A DNA stretch of 64,000 nt from Oceanidesulfovibrio indonesiensis (GTDB lineage Bacteria > Desulfobacterota > Desulfovibrionia > Desulfovibrionales > Desulfovibrionaceae). Numbering within the stretch: position 1 is the first letter of the stretch; each line of letters begins with the position of its first letter. Shown in pieces: positions 33,634 to 42,814 of this stretch. A program made the position numbers and the translations under genes. The notes under the pieces were generated by a model, which was not told where the DNA came from, did no database searches, and worked only from the letters and a program-made list of their open reading frames with translations. The stretch covers positions 186,001 through 250,000 of the forward strand of contig NZ_QMIE01000001.1 of assembly GCF_007625075.1 (NCBI RefSeq), written 5' to 3'.

Positions 33634-34356
33634 ATGCCTTACAACGACTCTGTCGCTTCGCGTACCGGAGCGAGGGCCGAAGTGGTCAACGCGTTCATGC
33701 GCGGCGTGTACATGTGGATGTCACTCGGACTGCTCGTCACAGGCGGCGTCGCCTGGTACGTCGCCAATACCGAGGCTGTGCTGCGGCTGTTCTTCACCCC
33801 GGAAGGCGGCGTCTCCATGCTGTTCTGGGGCCTTGTCATCGGCCAGCTGCTCATGGTCGTGGGCCTGTCCGCGGCCATCTCGCGCATGTCCGGCACCATG
33901 GCTACGGGCCTGTTCATGGCGTATTCCGCGCTCAACGGCATAACCATTTCGTTCATATTCCTGGCTTACACCCAGGCGTCCATCGTCTCCACGTTCCTCA
34001 TCTGCGCCGGCATGTTCGGGGCCATGAGCCTGTACGGACTGACCACCAAGAAGGACCTCACCAGCTGGGGCAGCTTCCTGTTCATGGGCCTCATCGGCGT
34101 TATCATCGCCTCGGTGGTGAACATCTTCCTCATGAGCTCCATGATGCACTTCATCATCAGCGTCATGGGCGTCATCGTGTTCACCGGCCTCACTGCCTAT
34201 GACACACAGCAATTGCGGGTGATGGGCGAAACCATGCCCGAAGACGACGCCACGGCGGTTCGCCGGGGCACCATCCTCGGCGCGCTCAGGCTCTATCTGG
34301 ACTTCATCAACCTCTTCCTTATGCTGCTCAGGCTGTTCGGAACAGGTCGCGAGTAA
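33634..34356 (+). CDS. Bax inhibitor-1 family membrane protein
   Basis: A 240-residue protein with seven hydrophobic segments, of the YccA/YbhL BI-1 family. These proteins act as pH-sensitive cation (Ca2+) leak channels or bind the FtsH protease. The conserved C-terminal acidic pattern is visible as FTGLTAYDTQQLR followed by GALRLYLDFINLF. The ATG follows a good ribosome binding site (cggaggag). A terminator follows, so it is probably transcribed alone. Confidence 0.92.
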   Translation: MPYNDSVASRTGARAEVVNAFMRGVYMWMSLGLLVTGGVAWYVANTEAVLRLFFTPEGGVSMLFWGLVIGQLLMVVGLSAAISRMSGTMATGLFMAYSALNGITISFIFLAYTQASIVSTFLICAGMFGAMSLYGLTTKKDLTSWGSFLFMGLIGVIIASVVNIFLMSSMMHFIISVMGVIVFTGLTAYDTQQLRVMGETMPEDDATAVRRGTILGALRLYLDFINLFLMLLRLFGTGRE

Positions 34357-34373
34357 AATCGAAGCACAACGAA

Positions 34374-34396
34374 GGGGGCCGGACGGCCCCCTTTTT
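34374..34396 (+). terminator. Intrinsic terminator after the BI-1 gene
   Basis: GGGGGCC (34374-34380) pairs with GGCCCCC (34385-34391) around GGAC, followed by five T residues. It lies 17 bases after the stop codon. Confidence 0.92.
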
Positions 34397-34470
34397 CTTG
34401 CATGCAGGGCGAGATTCCTCATACCGTCCCCGCCATTACGGCGCAGAACGCGTCATTCAACAGAGAATCC

Positions 34471-36642
34471 ATGACACGAAAGAAGAAGAGCAAGAAGAAG
34501 GGCAAGGACGCCTGGGGGCTCGACCCCAGGAAAGTCGTCAACACCTTGCGTGAGGCGGGCAAGCCGCTCTCCAGCCAGGAGATCATCCAGTCCCTGGGCG
34601 CGTCCAAGAAGGACAAGCACCGGCTCAAGTCCGTGCTGCACGAGCTCATGGACAAGGGCAAGGTGTACCGTCTCAAGCGGGGAGCCTACGGCCTGCCAGA
34701 GAATCTGCACATCGTCACCGGCACGCTGGAGGTCCAGCGCTCCGGCGTGGGATTCGTGCTGCCGGACGACAAGCGCCGCGGAGACATCTTCGTGCATCCC
34801 GGCAACATGGACGACGCCTGGCACGACGACCGCGTGGCCGTGGCGCTGCTGCCCGGCCGCAAGGGCAAGCGCGCCGAAGGCCGCATCACCAAAGTCCTGG
34901 AGCGCGGCCACAAGACCCTGGCCGTTCGGCTTCTGCGGCGATTGGGCGAGTATTTTCTGCTGGAACCCACCGAGCCGCGCATCAAGGCGCGATTCATGCT
35001 CGACGATCGCGATGTCGGCGCCGAGCCCGAGCCGCACGACATCTATATGATCGAGGTGGGCGACCAGCTGGATCAAGGCATATGGGAAGCCAAATTCCTG
35101 GCCAAGCTCGGCCAGGAGGCCGATCCCTCCGTTCAGGAGGAGCTGGTCAAGGAAAATCACTCCGTACCACGGTCCTTCGGGCAGCATGTGCTTGCAGAGG
35201 CCAACGCCCTGCCGGAGCATCCCTCGCCCCAGGATCTGGAAGGACGCGAGGATCTGCGCGACATGCCCTTCGTCACCATAGACGGCGCCAAGGCCCGTGA
35301 CTTCGACGACGCCGTCCTCGTGAAGCGGGAGGGCAAGGGCTGGAGACTCTGGGTGGCCATTGCGGACGTGAGCCATTACGTGAAGGCAGGCACCGCACTG
35401 GATCGGGAGGCGCGTGAGCGCGGCAACTCCTATTACTTCCCCCAGTCCGTGGAGCCCATGTTCCCGGAGCGGCTCTCCAACGGTCTGTGCAGCCTGAACC
35501 CGGACGTGGAGCGGCTGGTGATGGTCGCGGAAGTGCCGTTCTCTCCGGACGGCCAGCCCGGCGAGGCCAAGGCGTACAACGCCGTGATCAGGAGCCATGC
35601 CCGGCTGACCTACGCCCAGGTGAAGCGCGTCATTCTGGACAGGAACGATGATGAGCGCGGCAAGGTAGAGCACGTGCTGCCCATGCTGGAGGAGGCCGAA
35701 CGCCTTGCCCGCATGCTGCACGCCGTGCGCCGCGACCGCGGCACCCTGGATTTCGATCTGCCCGAGCCGGAGATTCGTTTCAATCTCTATGGCGAGACCG
35801 TGGACATCACACCCAAGGTCCGGCACTTCGGCCATCAGATTATCGAGGAGTTCATGATCGCTGCCAACGAGGCTGTGGCGCGGATGCTCACCGAGGCCGA
35901 ACGGCTCTGCATGTACCGCATCCACCCTCCGCCGGACCCGGACAAGCTCAGCAGCCTCTTCGACATGCTCAGCGTGACCGAACTGGCCGAAAAGCTGCCC
36001 AAGGTCCGCGGGGGCGAGTCCGTTTCTCCAAGCGAGCTGCAGCAGCTCCTGGCTGCGGCCGAGGACACGGACTTCGAGTTTCTGGTCAACCGGCTCACCC
36101 TGCGCACCATGATGCAGGCCAAGTACTCGCCGCAGAACGAGGGCCATTACGGCCTTGCATCGGATTGCTACTGCCATTTCACCTCGCCCATCCGGCGCTA
36201 TGCGGACCTCGTTGTCCACCGCTCGCTCAAGAACTACATAGCGGGCCGGGATGTGGAGTCTCTGCCTGGCCCCACGGGTATGAAGAGCCTCGGCGGCGCG
36301 CTTTCGGACACCGAACGCCAGGCCATGGACGCCGAGCGCGAGATCCTCAAACGGCTCACCATCCTGTTCCTGCAGGACAAAGTGGGCGAGGAATTCACCG
36401 GCGTCATCAACGGCTTGGCCGACTTCGGCTTCTGGGTGGAGATGGAGCAGGTGATGGCCGAAGGACTCGTCCGACTCTCCAGCCTGGACGACGACTACTA
36501 CGGCTACTTCCCGGAACGGCAGATGCTCGTTGGCGAGCGCACGGGCAAGCAGCTCAGGCTGGGGCAGCGAGTGCGCGTGAAGCTGACGGACGTAAACCTC
36601 TCCCGGCTGGAAGTGAATCTGGAACTGATCGAAGCGCTGTGA
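34471..36642 (+). CDS. rnr: Exoribonuclease RNase R
   Basis: A 723-residue 3'-5' exoribonuclease. Domains in order: Lys-rich start with a winged helix (VNTLREAGKPLSSQEII), two cold-shock domains (SGVGFVLPDD..GDIFVHPGN), the RNB catalytic domain with IDGAKARDFDDAV (metal-binding acids, about residue 275), and a C-terminal S1 domain (EFTGVINGLADFGFWVEM). The ATG at 34471 (MTRKKKSKKK) was chosen; the ATG at 34402 lies immediately after the preceding terminator. The ribosome binding site is weak. Confidence 0.94.
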   Translation: MTRKKKSKKKGKDAWGLDPRKVVNTLREAGKPLSSQEIIQSLGASKKDKHRLKSVLHELMDKGKVYRLKRGAYGLPENLHIVTGTLEVQRSGVGFVLPDDKRRGDIFVHPGNMDDAWHDDRVAVALLPGRKGKRAEGRITKVLERGHKTLAVRLLRRLGEYFLLEPTEPRIKARFMLDDRDVGAEPEPHDIYMIEVGDQLDQGIWEAKFLAKLGQEADPSVQEELVKENHSVPRSFGQHVLAEANALPEHPSPQDLEGREDLRDMPFVTIDGAKARDFDDAVLVKREGKGWRLWVAIADVSHYVKAGTALDREARERGNSYYFPQSVEPMFPERLSNGLCSLNPDVERLVMVAEVPFSPDGQPGEAKAYNAVIRSHARLTYAQVKRVILDRNDDERGKVEHVLPMLEEAERLARMLHAVRRDRGTLDFDLPEPEIRFNLYGETVDITPKVRHFGHQIIEEFMIAANEAVARMLTEAERLCMYRIHPPPDPDKLSSLFDMLSVTELAEKLPKVRGGESVSPSELQQLLAAAEDTDFEFLVNRLTLRTMMQAKYSPQNEGHYGLASDCYCHFTSPIRRYADLVVHRSLKNYIAGRDVESLPGPTGMKSLGGALSDTERQAMDAEREILKRLTILFLQDKVGEEFTGVINGLADFGFWVEMEQVMAEGLVRLSSLDDDYYGYFPERQMLVGERTGKQLRLGQRVRVKLTDVNLSRLEVNLELIEAL

Positions 36643-36727
36643 CCGGCTGGGCCTGAGAAGCCTTGGCAAAGGCTGTGCTTTGCGATAGTGGAACTCGCTC
36701 GCACCGATTTTGCAGTTGAAGTGATTT

Positions 36728-38038
36728 TTGGTTCACCTTTTCAGTAAAGCGTCGACTTTCGTGAATTTCCCAAAAACTGCCCTTATCTCATTGTGGCTTC
36801 CAAAACCCTCGGAAACATTTGTTTTCCGCGAGGCGGTCTGTCTGGGACAGATGGGTCTGCCGCTGGTTGTCTGGGCCAATTACGGCAAGTATCCCAAGGA
36901 CCTTTCCCCTGAGATGCAGAGCTACGCGCAGGAGCGCGTGACCCACCATGGCGTGCGCCACGCAAAGCGCCATGTGCGCGACATGCTGTACTGGCGAAAG
37001 CGCAGGCCGAAAACCTTCGCGCTGCTGATGCGCGGCACGTTGGGCCAGTGGTACGGCAAGTTCGAGCGCCAGGGCGAGAACTGGTGGGGGCTCTACATGG
37101 GCTTCACGTATGCGCGCTATGCAGTGGAGCAGGGCATAGAGCACATCCACTCCTGCTGGGCCACCGGGCCGGCGACATCCGCCCTGGTGGCGAGCGAGCT
37201 GACCGGCGTTCCCTTCAGCTTCGCCGCACGCGCCGGCGACATCCATCCGCCCGAGCCGGGCCTGGCGAAGAAGCTGGAGAAGGCGAGTTTCGTTCGCGTG
37301 AACAATGCCTATAACATCGAGTACATCCAGAGTTTTGCAGACAGCCTGGACGATCCGGAACGCCACAGGTCCAAGGTCAAGCTGGCCTACAACGCCCTGA
37401 CCCTGGGCCGGGGCAGTGAGGCGCCGGTGGCCATGAAGCCGCCGTACTCCCTGCTCGCCGTGGGGCGGTTCGTGCCCACCAAAGGGTACGATTACCTGCT
37501 CAAGGCATGCAGGCTGCTCAAGGACCGCGGCGTCGAGTTCCACCTGACGCTTGCCGGCGACGGCAAGGAGGGGCCGGCGCTCAGGAAACTCGCCGGCGAG
37601 CTCGGCATTGCGGAGCAGGTCTCTTTCCCGGGATTTGTCACACACGAGCGAATTTCCGAACTCATGGGCAAGGCGGACGTTTTCGTGATGCCGTCCATGG
37701 TCTGCAAGACCGGCGGCCGCGACGGCATTCCCAACGTGATCATGGAGGCCATGTCGCACACCGTTCCCGTGGTGGCTTCGGATGTGGCCGGGATCAAGGA
37801 AGTGGTCCGCGACGGCGAGACCGGTCGACTCGTGCCGGAGAAGGATGAGCATCAACTGGCCAACGCCATCGCCGACACAGTATCCAGCCGCGAGCGAGCC
37901 AGGGAGTGGGCCGTCAACGGCCGCGAACTGGTATACGAGCTCTTCGACCAGGAACGCAACTGCCAACGGCTCATCGATCTGTTCACGGAGCACAGCGGCA
38001 AGCCGACCATTTCCGGGCGAGAGCAGGAAGCCGCGTAG
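36728..38038 (+). CDS. Glycosyltransferase, GT4 family
   Basis: A GT-B-fold transferase that moves a sugar from a nucleotide sugar to an unknown acceptor. The C-terminal donor domain is typical of family 4: LLAVGRFVPTKGYDYLLKA, LAGDGKEGP, and the EX7E-like DGIPNVIMEAMSHTVPVVAS. The N-terminal half is unusual and rich in aromatic and basic residues. The start is uncertain: the frame opens with TTG at 36728 and a GTG at 36761 is possible, neither with a strong ribosome binding site. It is probably independent of rnr 85 bases upstream. Confidence 0.8.
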   Translation: MVHLFSKASTFVNFPKTALISLWLPKPSETFVFREAVCLGQMGLPLVVWANYGKYPKDLSPEMQSYAQERVTHHGVRHAKRHVRDMLYWRKRRPKTFALLMRGTLGQWYGKFERQGENWWGLYMGFTYARYAVEQGIEHIHSCWATGPATSALVASELTGVPFSFAARAGDIHPPEPGLAKKLEKASFVRVNNAYNIEYIQSFADSLDDPERHRSKVKLAYNALTLGRGSEAPVAMKPPYSLLAVGRFVPTKGYDYLLKACRLLKDRGVEFHLTLAGDGKEGPALRKLAGELGIAEQVSFPGFVTHERISELMGKADVFVMPSMVCKTGGRDGIPNVIMEAMSHTVPVVASDVAGIKEVVRDGETGRLVPEKDEHQLANAIADTVSSRERAREWAVNGRELVYELFDQERNCQRLIDLFTEHSGKPTISGREQEAA

Positions 38039-38225
38039 CCTGAACCGCTTCAGTCCGTGACAGCGCCGGTCTCGTTCAACATGAGCGTGCTGATATTTCG
38101 GACGTCGGCCGTTCGTGCCCGGCAGCCTGGAGTTTCGGAGGCTGGCTTCCGCAACTAGCCGGAACGGCCCGCGCAGCCGCTCAACGGGTGCTGCAACATC
38201 GCCACGTCGCTGGCCTGCGCAGCCC

Positions 38226-39623
38226 TCACGATTCGTCCGGGTCCAGCCGTCTGTACAGCGTCCGCCGGCTGATCCCCAGAATCTCCGCCGCCTTTCGCTT
38301 GTTGCCGCCGACCTGATCCAGCACGTGCAGGATGTAACGCTGCTCGACCTCGGCCAGTGGAGCGAGCGAGTCCGTGAGTGTTGCGGGAAGGGCTGGCTGG
38401 CCATGGGGAGAACGCGGCAGGGACGCGGGGTGTTCCCGCATCCGACCCGGCAGGTCTTCGTATCGGACGGTAGCGCCGTCGCAGAACGTCACGGCGCGCT
38501 CGATGGCGTTCTCCAATTCCCGCACGTTTCCAGGAAACTGATAGTCTTGGAGGAAGCGCAAAGCTTTCTCGGAAAACCTGAGACCCTTTTTGTTCATGCG
38601 GATGCTGTGCTTATTGAGGAAGAATGCGGCCAGAAGCGCGGTGTCCTCCCCTCGCTCGCGCAGCGGAGGCACGCGCAGCGTGAACGCCTCAAGCCTGTAG
38701 AAAAGATCCTCGCGGAATCGGCCCTCGCGCACCTCCTCTTCCAGGTCGCGATTCGTGGCGGCGACGATGCGCGTGTCCACCGGCTGTTCCGTGTTTCCTC
38801 CCACCGGCCGGATGGTTCCTTCCTGCAACGTCCGCAAGAGCTTCGGCTGCATGTAAAGCGGCATTTCGGCGATCTCGTCCAGAAGCAGGGTGCCGTGCTC
38901 TGCAGCCTGGAACAGCCCCTGGCGTTGCTTCTGCGCTCCGGTGAAGGCGCCCGGCGTGTGGCCGAAGAACTCGCTTTCCATGAGATTCTCGGGAATGCCG
39001 GCGCAGTTGACGGCGATGAAGGCTTCCTTGCGACGCTCGCTTTCCTGGTGGATGGCGCGGGCCACGAGCTCCTTGCCCACTCCGCTTTCGCCCACGATGA
39101 GCACCGGGCCGCTTGCCGAGGCCACCTGGCGTATCTGGTCGAACAGGCTCAGCATGGGCCGGCTCTGGCCGTGCATGCCATGGAAACCTTCCATTCCGAG
39201 CAGCTCGCGAAACCGCGCGACCTCCTCGCGGAGCCGTCTCGTCTCCAGAAGGCGCTGGATGCGCAGCATGAACCGTTCGAGGTCAAGCGGTTTGGTCAGG
39301 AAGTCCTCGGCCCCGGCCTTGAGCGCTTCCACGGCCTTTGGGATGGTGCCAAAGGCCGTAATGATGAGAAAGCCAGGTTCGATGTTTTCGGCCCGTGATT
39401 TCACGGACTCCATGAGCTGCAGGCCGTCCATGCCGGGGAGCCACAGGTCGCAGACCACCACATCGGCATGAAAAGTGGACAGCACGGCGAGCGCTTCCTC
39501 GCCACTTGCGGCCCATCGGACCTGGAGCCCGGCGTCCTCCAGCTCTTCCACGAGAAGGCTGCCCAGTCCCTTGTCGTCCTCCACGATGAGGATGCGCGCG
39601 TTCCTCAGATCATCCGGCAGCAT
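38226..39623 (-). CDS. Sigma54-dependent response regulator (NtrC/ZraR type)
   Basis: A 465-residue activator. The receiver has its phospho-acceptor in VVCDLWLPGMDG (about residue 56). The AAA+ domain has Walker A GESGVGKE, the sigma54-contact loop GAFTGA, and Walker B-like GTLLLDEIAE. The Fis-type helix-turn-helix reads GGNKRKAAEILGISRRTLYRRL. All key residues are present. The ATG (MLPDDLRNA) follows GAGG and overlaps the end of the kinase gene by 14 bases; an ATG five codons earlier is possible. It probably controls the sigma54 promoter at 41265. Confidence 0.93.
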   Translation of the reverse strand: MLPDDLRNARILIVEDDKGLGSLLVEELEDAGLQVRWAASGEEALAVLSTFHADVVVCDLWLPGMDGLQLMESVKSRAENIEPGFLIITAFGTIPKAVEALKAGAEDFLTKPLDLERFMLRIQRLLETRRLREEVARFRELLGMEGFHGMHGQSRPMLSLFDQIRQVASASGPVLIVGESGVGKELVARAIHQESERRKEAFIAVNCAGIPENLMESEFFGHTPGAFTGAQKQRQGLFQAAEHGTLLLDEIAEMPLYMQPKLLRTLQEGTIRPVGGNTEQPVDTRIVAATNRDLEEEVREGRFREDLFYRLEAFTLRVPPLRERGEDTALLAAFFLNKHSIRMNKKGLRFSEKALRFLQDYQFPGNVRELENAIERAVTFCDGATVRYEDLPGRMREHPASLPRSPHGQPALPATLTDSLAPLAEVEQRYILHVLDQVGGNKRKAAEILGISRRTLYRRLDPDES

Positions 39624-41100
39624 GGTTCTGGTCCTCATTTGCCTGGATTTGCGGCGGCCGGGCAGGAAGCGTGACAACGAACCGTGCGCCGCCGAGGTCG
39701 CTTCGCTCCGTAGCGAGGTGTCCGCCATGTTCTTCGACGATGCTCTGAGCCAGGGCCAGCCCCAGGCCGGTGCCTTCGCCTGGCGACTTGGTGGTGAAGA
39801 AGGGCTCGAAAAGTCGCCTGGCCGAGTCAGGATCGATGCCGTCGCCGTCGTCGTCCACCGTGAACACGGCGCCACCATCCGTGCCGCATCGCCAGGACAG
39901 ACGCACGCGGCGTGCATTCGGCGCCTGGAGCGCATTGCGGAGGAGGTTTGCGAGCACCTGCTCGATGCGTATGGGATCGGCTTCGAACCCTTCGCAATCG
40001 CTTTGTCCCTCAAGTAGCAGCTGGATATTCCTCTGGTCGGCCTCGTGCTCCAGAGCGCCGGCGGCGGAACGCGCTACGTCCTCCGGATTCAGTTTTCTGT
40101 ATCGCAAAGCGCCGCGGTGGCTGAAGTTGAGGAGTTGGCGGATGATCAACTCCATGCGTCTGGCTTCCTCGCGAATCTGCAGCATCGTCCGGGCTTCGTA
40201 AGAGTCCGGGGGAATCTTGCGGCAGGCCCGCTGGGCCTTGGCGTCGATGACGCTCAGCGGGGTGCCGAGCTCGTGCGCCACGCCGGCCGCCACCTGGCCG
40301 ATGGCCGCGAGTTTTTCGGATTGGCGCAGCCGTTGCTCAAGCTCCCGCTGCATGGCCCTGCGCTGTTCGATTTCCTGCTCGGCCCGGTCCATGCTGTCCA
40401 GCATGGAGTTCAGACCCCGGCCAAGCTGGGTCGTTTCGCGGGGGCCGCTCGGCTGCACGCGGCAGCTTCTGTCTCCTGCGGCGACGCGCCTCATGGTCGC
40501 ATACAGCCGGCCCACGTGCCCACCCAGAATCTTGTTGTGGCCGAAAACCACAAGCAGCGAGATGACCAGCACACTGGCAAGCAGCCAGAAGACGCCCTGG
40601 ATTCGGATGCGCATGAGGTCCTGCCGGAAGTCGTTGCCTTTGCGGGTCAACTGGAGCAGGCCGTTGATCTGGCCGCCGGTTCCGGTGAGCGGGACGAAGT
40701 AGGAGTAGACCTCCTGGCCGGCAACCTTGCCATACTCGCCGTGTTCCTTTCCCTCGGCAGCCACTTTGGTCAATCTGCCGGCCTCCGGGTTCGGGTCGTT
40801 CAGGCCGGCGACAGCAATTGTTTTACCAGCGTTGTCGTATACATAGGCACTGTAGACGCGGCCTATGGAAAAAGCGGACTCCAGGGCCTGGACCACGCTG
40901 CCCATCCTGTCCCGCTCCAGGGCATAGCTCAGCGGCAGCTGAATGGCCCGCGCGACCAGTTCCAGATCTTTCTGCATTCGCTTTTCCACATGCCCTTCAA
41001 GCACATGGAGTCCGCTGTATCCGAATATGAAAAGGGCGATGGCCTGCGGAGCCACGACGAAAATGATGAGAGCCAATCGCAGACTTACTTTGTGAAACAT
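39610..41100 (-). CDS. Membrane sensor histidine kinase (ZraS/NtrB type)
   Basis: A 496-residue kinase with a first membrane segment (about 8-30), a periplasmic sensor domain (about 30-185), a second membrane segment, HAMP, HisKA with the phospho-His in AAGVAHELGTPLS, and an intact HATPase (LANLLRNALQA, DDDGDGIDP, EGTGLGLALA). The ATG giving MFHKVSLRLAL is preceded by GAGG; the longer upstream frame would put charged residues ahead of the membrane segment. It is transcribed first, with the response regulator overlapping its 3' end. Confidence 0.92.
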   Translation of the reverse strand: MFHKVSLRLALIIFVVAPQAIALFIFGYSGLHVLEGHVEKRMQKDLELVARAIQLPLSYALERDRMGSVVQALESAFSIGRVYSAYVYDNAGKTIAVAGLNDPNPEAGRLTKVAAEGKEHGEYGKVAGQEVYSYFVPLTGTGGQINGLLQLTRKGNDFRQDLMRIRIQGVFWLLASVLVISLLVVFGHNKILGGHVGRLYATMRRVAAGDRSCRVQPSGPRETTQLGRGLNSMLDSMDRAEQEIEQRRAMQRELEQRLRQSEKLAAIGQVAAGVAHELGTPLSVIDAKAQRACRKIPPDSYEARTMLQIREEARRMELIIRQLLNFSHRGALRYRKLNPEDVARSAAGALEHEADQRNIQLLLEGQSDCEGFEADPIRIEQVLANLLRNALQAPNARRVRLSWRCGTDGGAVFTVDDDGDGIDPDSARRLFEPFFTTKSPGEGTGLGLALAQSIVEEHGGHLATERSDLGGARFVVTLPARPPQIQANEDQNHAAG

Positions 41101-41202
41101 GGAAGACCTCGGCGCATGTTGGACGCAAGAATGGCGCATGTGCCATTCTGCTACAACACGATAGACACACACGCAAATCCACGGGCTTGATTGTAGATTG
41201 TG

Positions 41203-41229
41203 TGTATTAAGTAAACACTTGTAAATACA
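41203..41229. promoter_or_regulatory. Candidate activator-binding palindrome
   Basis: TGTATT (41203-41208) and AATACA (41224-41229) form a perfect inverted repeat in AT-rich DNA 37 bases upstream of the -24 element. That is the right side and roughly the right distance for an enhancer site of the divergent sigma54 activator. There is no direct evidence of binding. Confidence 0.35.
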
Positions 41230-41264
41230 TGATTAATTTTTCGTAACCCTGATGTTGCCGGTGG

Positions 41265-41281
41265 CTGGCACGGTGCCTGCT
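41265..41281 (+). promoter_or_regulatory. Sigma54 (-24/-12) promoter
   Basis: CTGGCACGGTGCCTGCT contains TGGCAC (41266-41271), five bases, then CTGCT (41277-41281). This matches the consensus TGGCAC-N5-TTGCW with one change. It lies about 77 bases before the DUF4168 start codon, on its strand, and is divergent from a sigma54 activator gene. This is the clearest sigma54 site noticed in the window. Confidence 0.75.
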
Positions 41282-41357
41282 CGATTCGTTCCATGCGCAG
41301 GGCGGCGCAGGGCCGTTCCCGCACCAAACGTGTACCAAAAAACACAGGAGATTATGT

Positions 41358-41792
41358 ATGTCCTACGCGAAAAAGACCCTGACGATGCTTCTTGCCTGCG
41401 GCCTTCTTGCCGGTTCCGTCGCCATTGCCGGCGCCCAGGGAACGCAGGGCCAGGGGTATGGTCAGCAGCAGGGCCAGCAGCAAGGACAGTCCTACACGCA
41501 GACGCAGCCTGCCCCGCAGCAGGAAACGACCCTCACCGAGCAGGAGTTGGACAAGGTCGTGGATGCATACGTGGATATCCGGGAGATACAGAGAGATGTG
41601 GAGGAGAAGCTCGCGAACGTGGAAAGCTCCGACAAAGCCAAGGACATTCAGTCCAAAGGCTACGAGCAGATGATTTCCACGGTGGAGAAGCACGGCCTGG
41701 ACGTGCCGGCTTACAACAGCGCGCTGCAGGAAATTCAGGCTGATCCGCAGCTGCAGGTGGTGTTTCAGGAAAAGGTCGACGCAGCACGGTAA
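41358..41792 (+). CDS. Secreted DUF4168-like protein
   Basis: A 144-residue exported protein. The signal peptide (MSYAKKTLTMLLACGLL) ends near AGAQG. A Gln/Gly-rich linker follows (about residues 28-54), then a helical domain (TLTEQELDKVVDAYVDIREIQ to the end) resembling DUF4168. The function of that domain is unknown. AGGAG precedes the ATG, and a sigma54 promoter and strong terminator flank the gene, so it is a single-gene unit. The layout is that of zraP beside zraSR, which suggests an envelope-stress effector or chaperone. Confidence 0.75.
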   Translation: MSYAKKTLTMLLACGLLAGSVAIAGAQGTQGQGYGQQQGQQQGQSYTQTQPAPQQETTLTEQELDKVVDAYVDIREIQRDVEEKLANVESSDKAKDIQSKGYEQMISTVEKHGLDVPAYNSALQEIQADPQLQVVFQEKVDAAR

Positions 41793-41826
41793 CTTGATGC
41801 GTTAGCCGCACACGATAATGTATCGC

Positions 41827-41868
41827 CAGTATCCCCGGGACCGTATCGGTTTCCGGGGATACTGTTTT
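41827..41868 (+). terminator. Strong intrinsic terminator after the DUF4168 gene
   Basis: CAGTATCCCCGG (41827-41838) pairs perfectly over 12 bases with CCGGGGATACTG (41853-41864) and is followed by TTTT. The stop codon is 35 bases upstream. Confidence 0.92.
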
Positions 41869-41932
41869 ACGTAACCTTAATGAAAGCAACGGGCGCGGAA
41901 GTTCGCCGGCGCCACGCAGGTGGGACGCCGCC

Positions 41933-42814
41933 TCAGGCGATTTCGCCCAGATCCTTGAACACGTATTCCCGCAGAGCCTGGACCCATGGCCGGGGCGTGG
42001 TGCCTGTCTTGTTCACGAAGGCCTCCGTGCTGAGCACGGAATAGGGCGGCCGCGTGGCTTTCTGCGGATACTCGGACGACGGTATGGCGCGGATGGCGCA
42101 GGAAAGCCCGGCCAGGTGCACGGCTTCGGCCGCGAGTTCGCACCAGCTGGCCTGGCCCGAGTTGACCAGGTGATAGATGCCCTCGCCGCCGGCGTTCACA
42201 AGCTCCACTGAGTAGCGGGCGAGGTCCGGCGTGTAGGTGGGCGAGCCGATCTGGTCGTGCACCACGTTCAGTTGGTCGCGTTCCCTGGCCAGATTGAGAA
42301 TGGTCTGTACGAAATTCTTGCGACCCGGACCGAACAGCCACGCTGTGCGCAGGATGAGGGCGCCGGGAGCTTCCGTAGCGAGCAGCGCCTTTTCGCCGTC
42401 GATCTTGCTCTTGCCGTACACGCACAGGGGGTGCGTCTCGTCCGTTTCCACGTAGGGCTTCTGTTTGCGTCCGTCGAAGGCGAAGTCCGTGGAATAGTGG
42501 ATGAGCTTGAAGCCCTGTTTTTTTGAACTGCGGCCCAGTGCGGCCGGGAGCTGCTTGTTCAGTTCGTACGCGGCTGCTGTCTCGTCCTCGGCCAGATCCA
42601 CGGCCGTGTAGGCGATGGCGTTATACACCACGTCCGGCTTGTGGTCGGCGATGTACTCGTCGAGCGCCGAATGCTTGGTGACGTCCACATCGTGGCGGCT
42701 CTGGGCCACGACATCCCACCCGGCCTTTTCAAGCACCGTCACCAGCGACTGGCCCAGCATGCCGGTGACGCCGCCCAGAACGAGTGCCCGTGTGCCGTTG
42801 ACGGCTTCGCTCAT
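41933..42814 (-). CDS. rfbD: dTDP-4-dehydrorhamnose reductase
   Basis: A 293-residue NADPH-dependent SDR enzyme for the last step of dTDP-L-rhamnose synthesis. The Rossmann motif is GGVTGMLGQSL (about residues 16-26) and the catalytic YxxxK lies in VYGKSKIDGEKAL (about 130-142). The conserved STDFAFDG segment is present. It overlaps the rfbB stop by 4 bases (ATGA), so translation is coupled. rfbA and rfbC are not in the window, so the pathway is completed elsewhere. The product would feed O-antigen or exopolysaccharide. Confidence 0.93.
   Translation of the reverse strand: MSEAVNGTRALVLGGVTGMLGQSLVTVLEKAGWDVVAQSRHDVDVTKHSALDEYIADHKPDVVYNAIAYTAVDLAEDETAAAYELNKQLPAALGRSSKKQGFKLIHYSTDFAFDGRKQKPYVETDETHPLCVYGKSKIDGEKALLATEAPGALILRTAWLFGPGRKNFVQTILNLARERDQLNVVHDQIGSPTYTPDLARYSVELVNAGGEGIYHLVNSGQASWCELAAEAVHLAGLSCAIRAIPSSEYPQKATRPPYSVLSTEAFVNKTGTTPRPWVQALREYVFKDLGEIA

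Noticed and set aside
33407-33943. 178-codon frame overlapping the BI-1 gene start
   Set aside because: It is a different frame of the BI-1 gene plus upstream DNA; Ser/Arg/Cys-rich and without a ribosome binding site.
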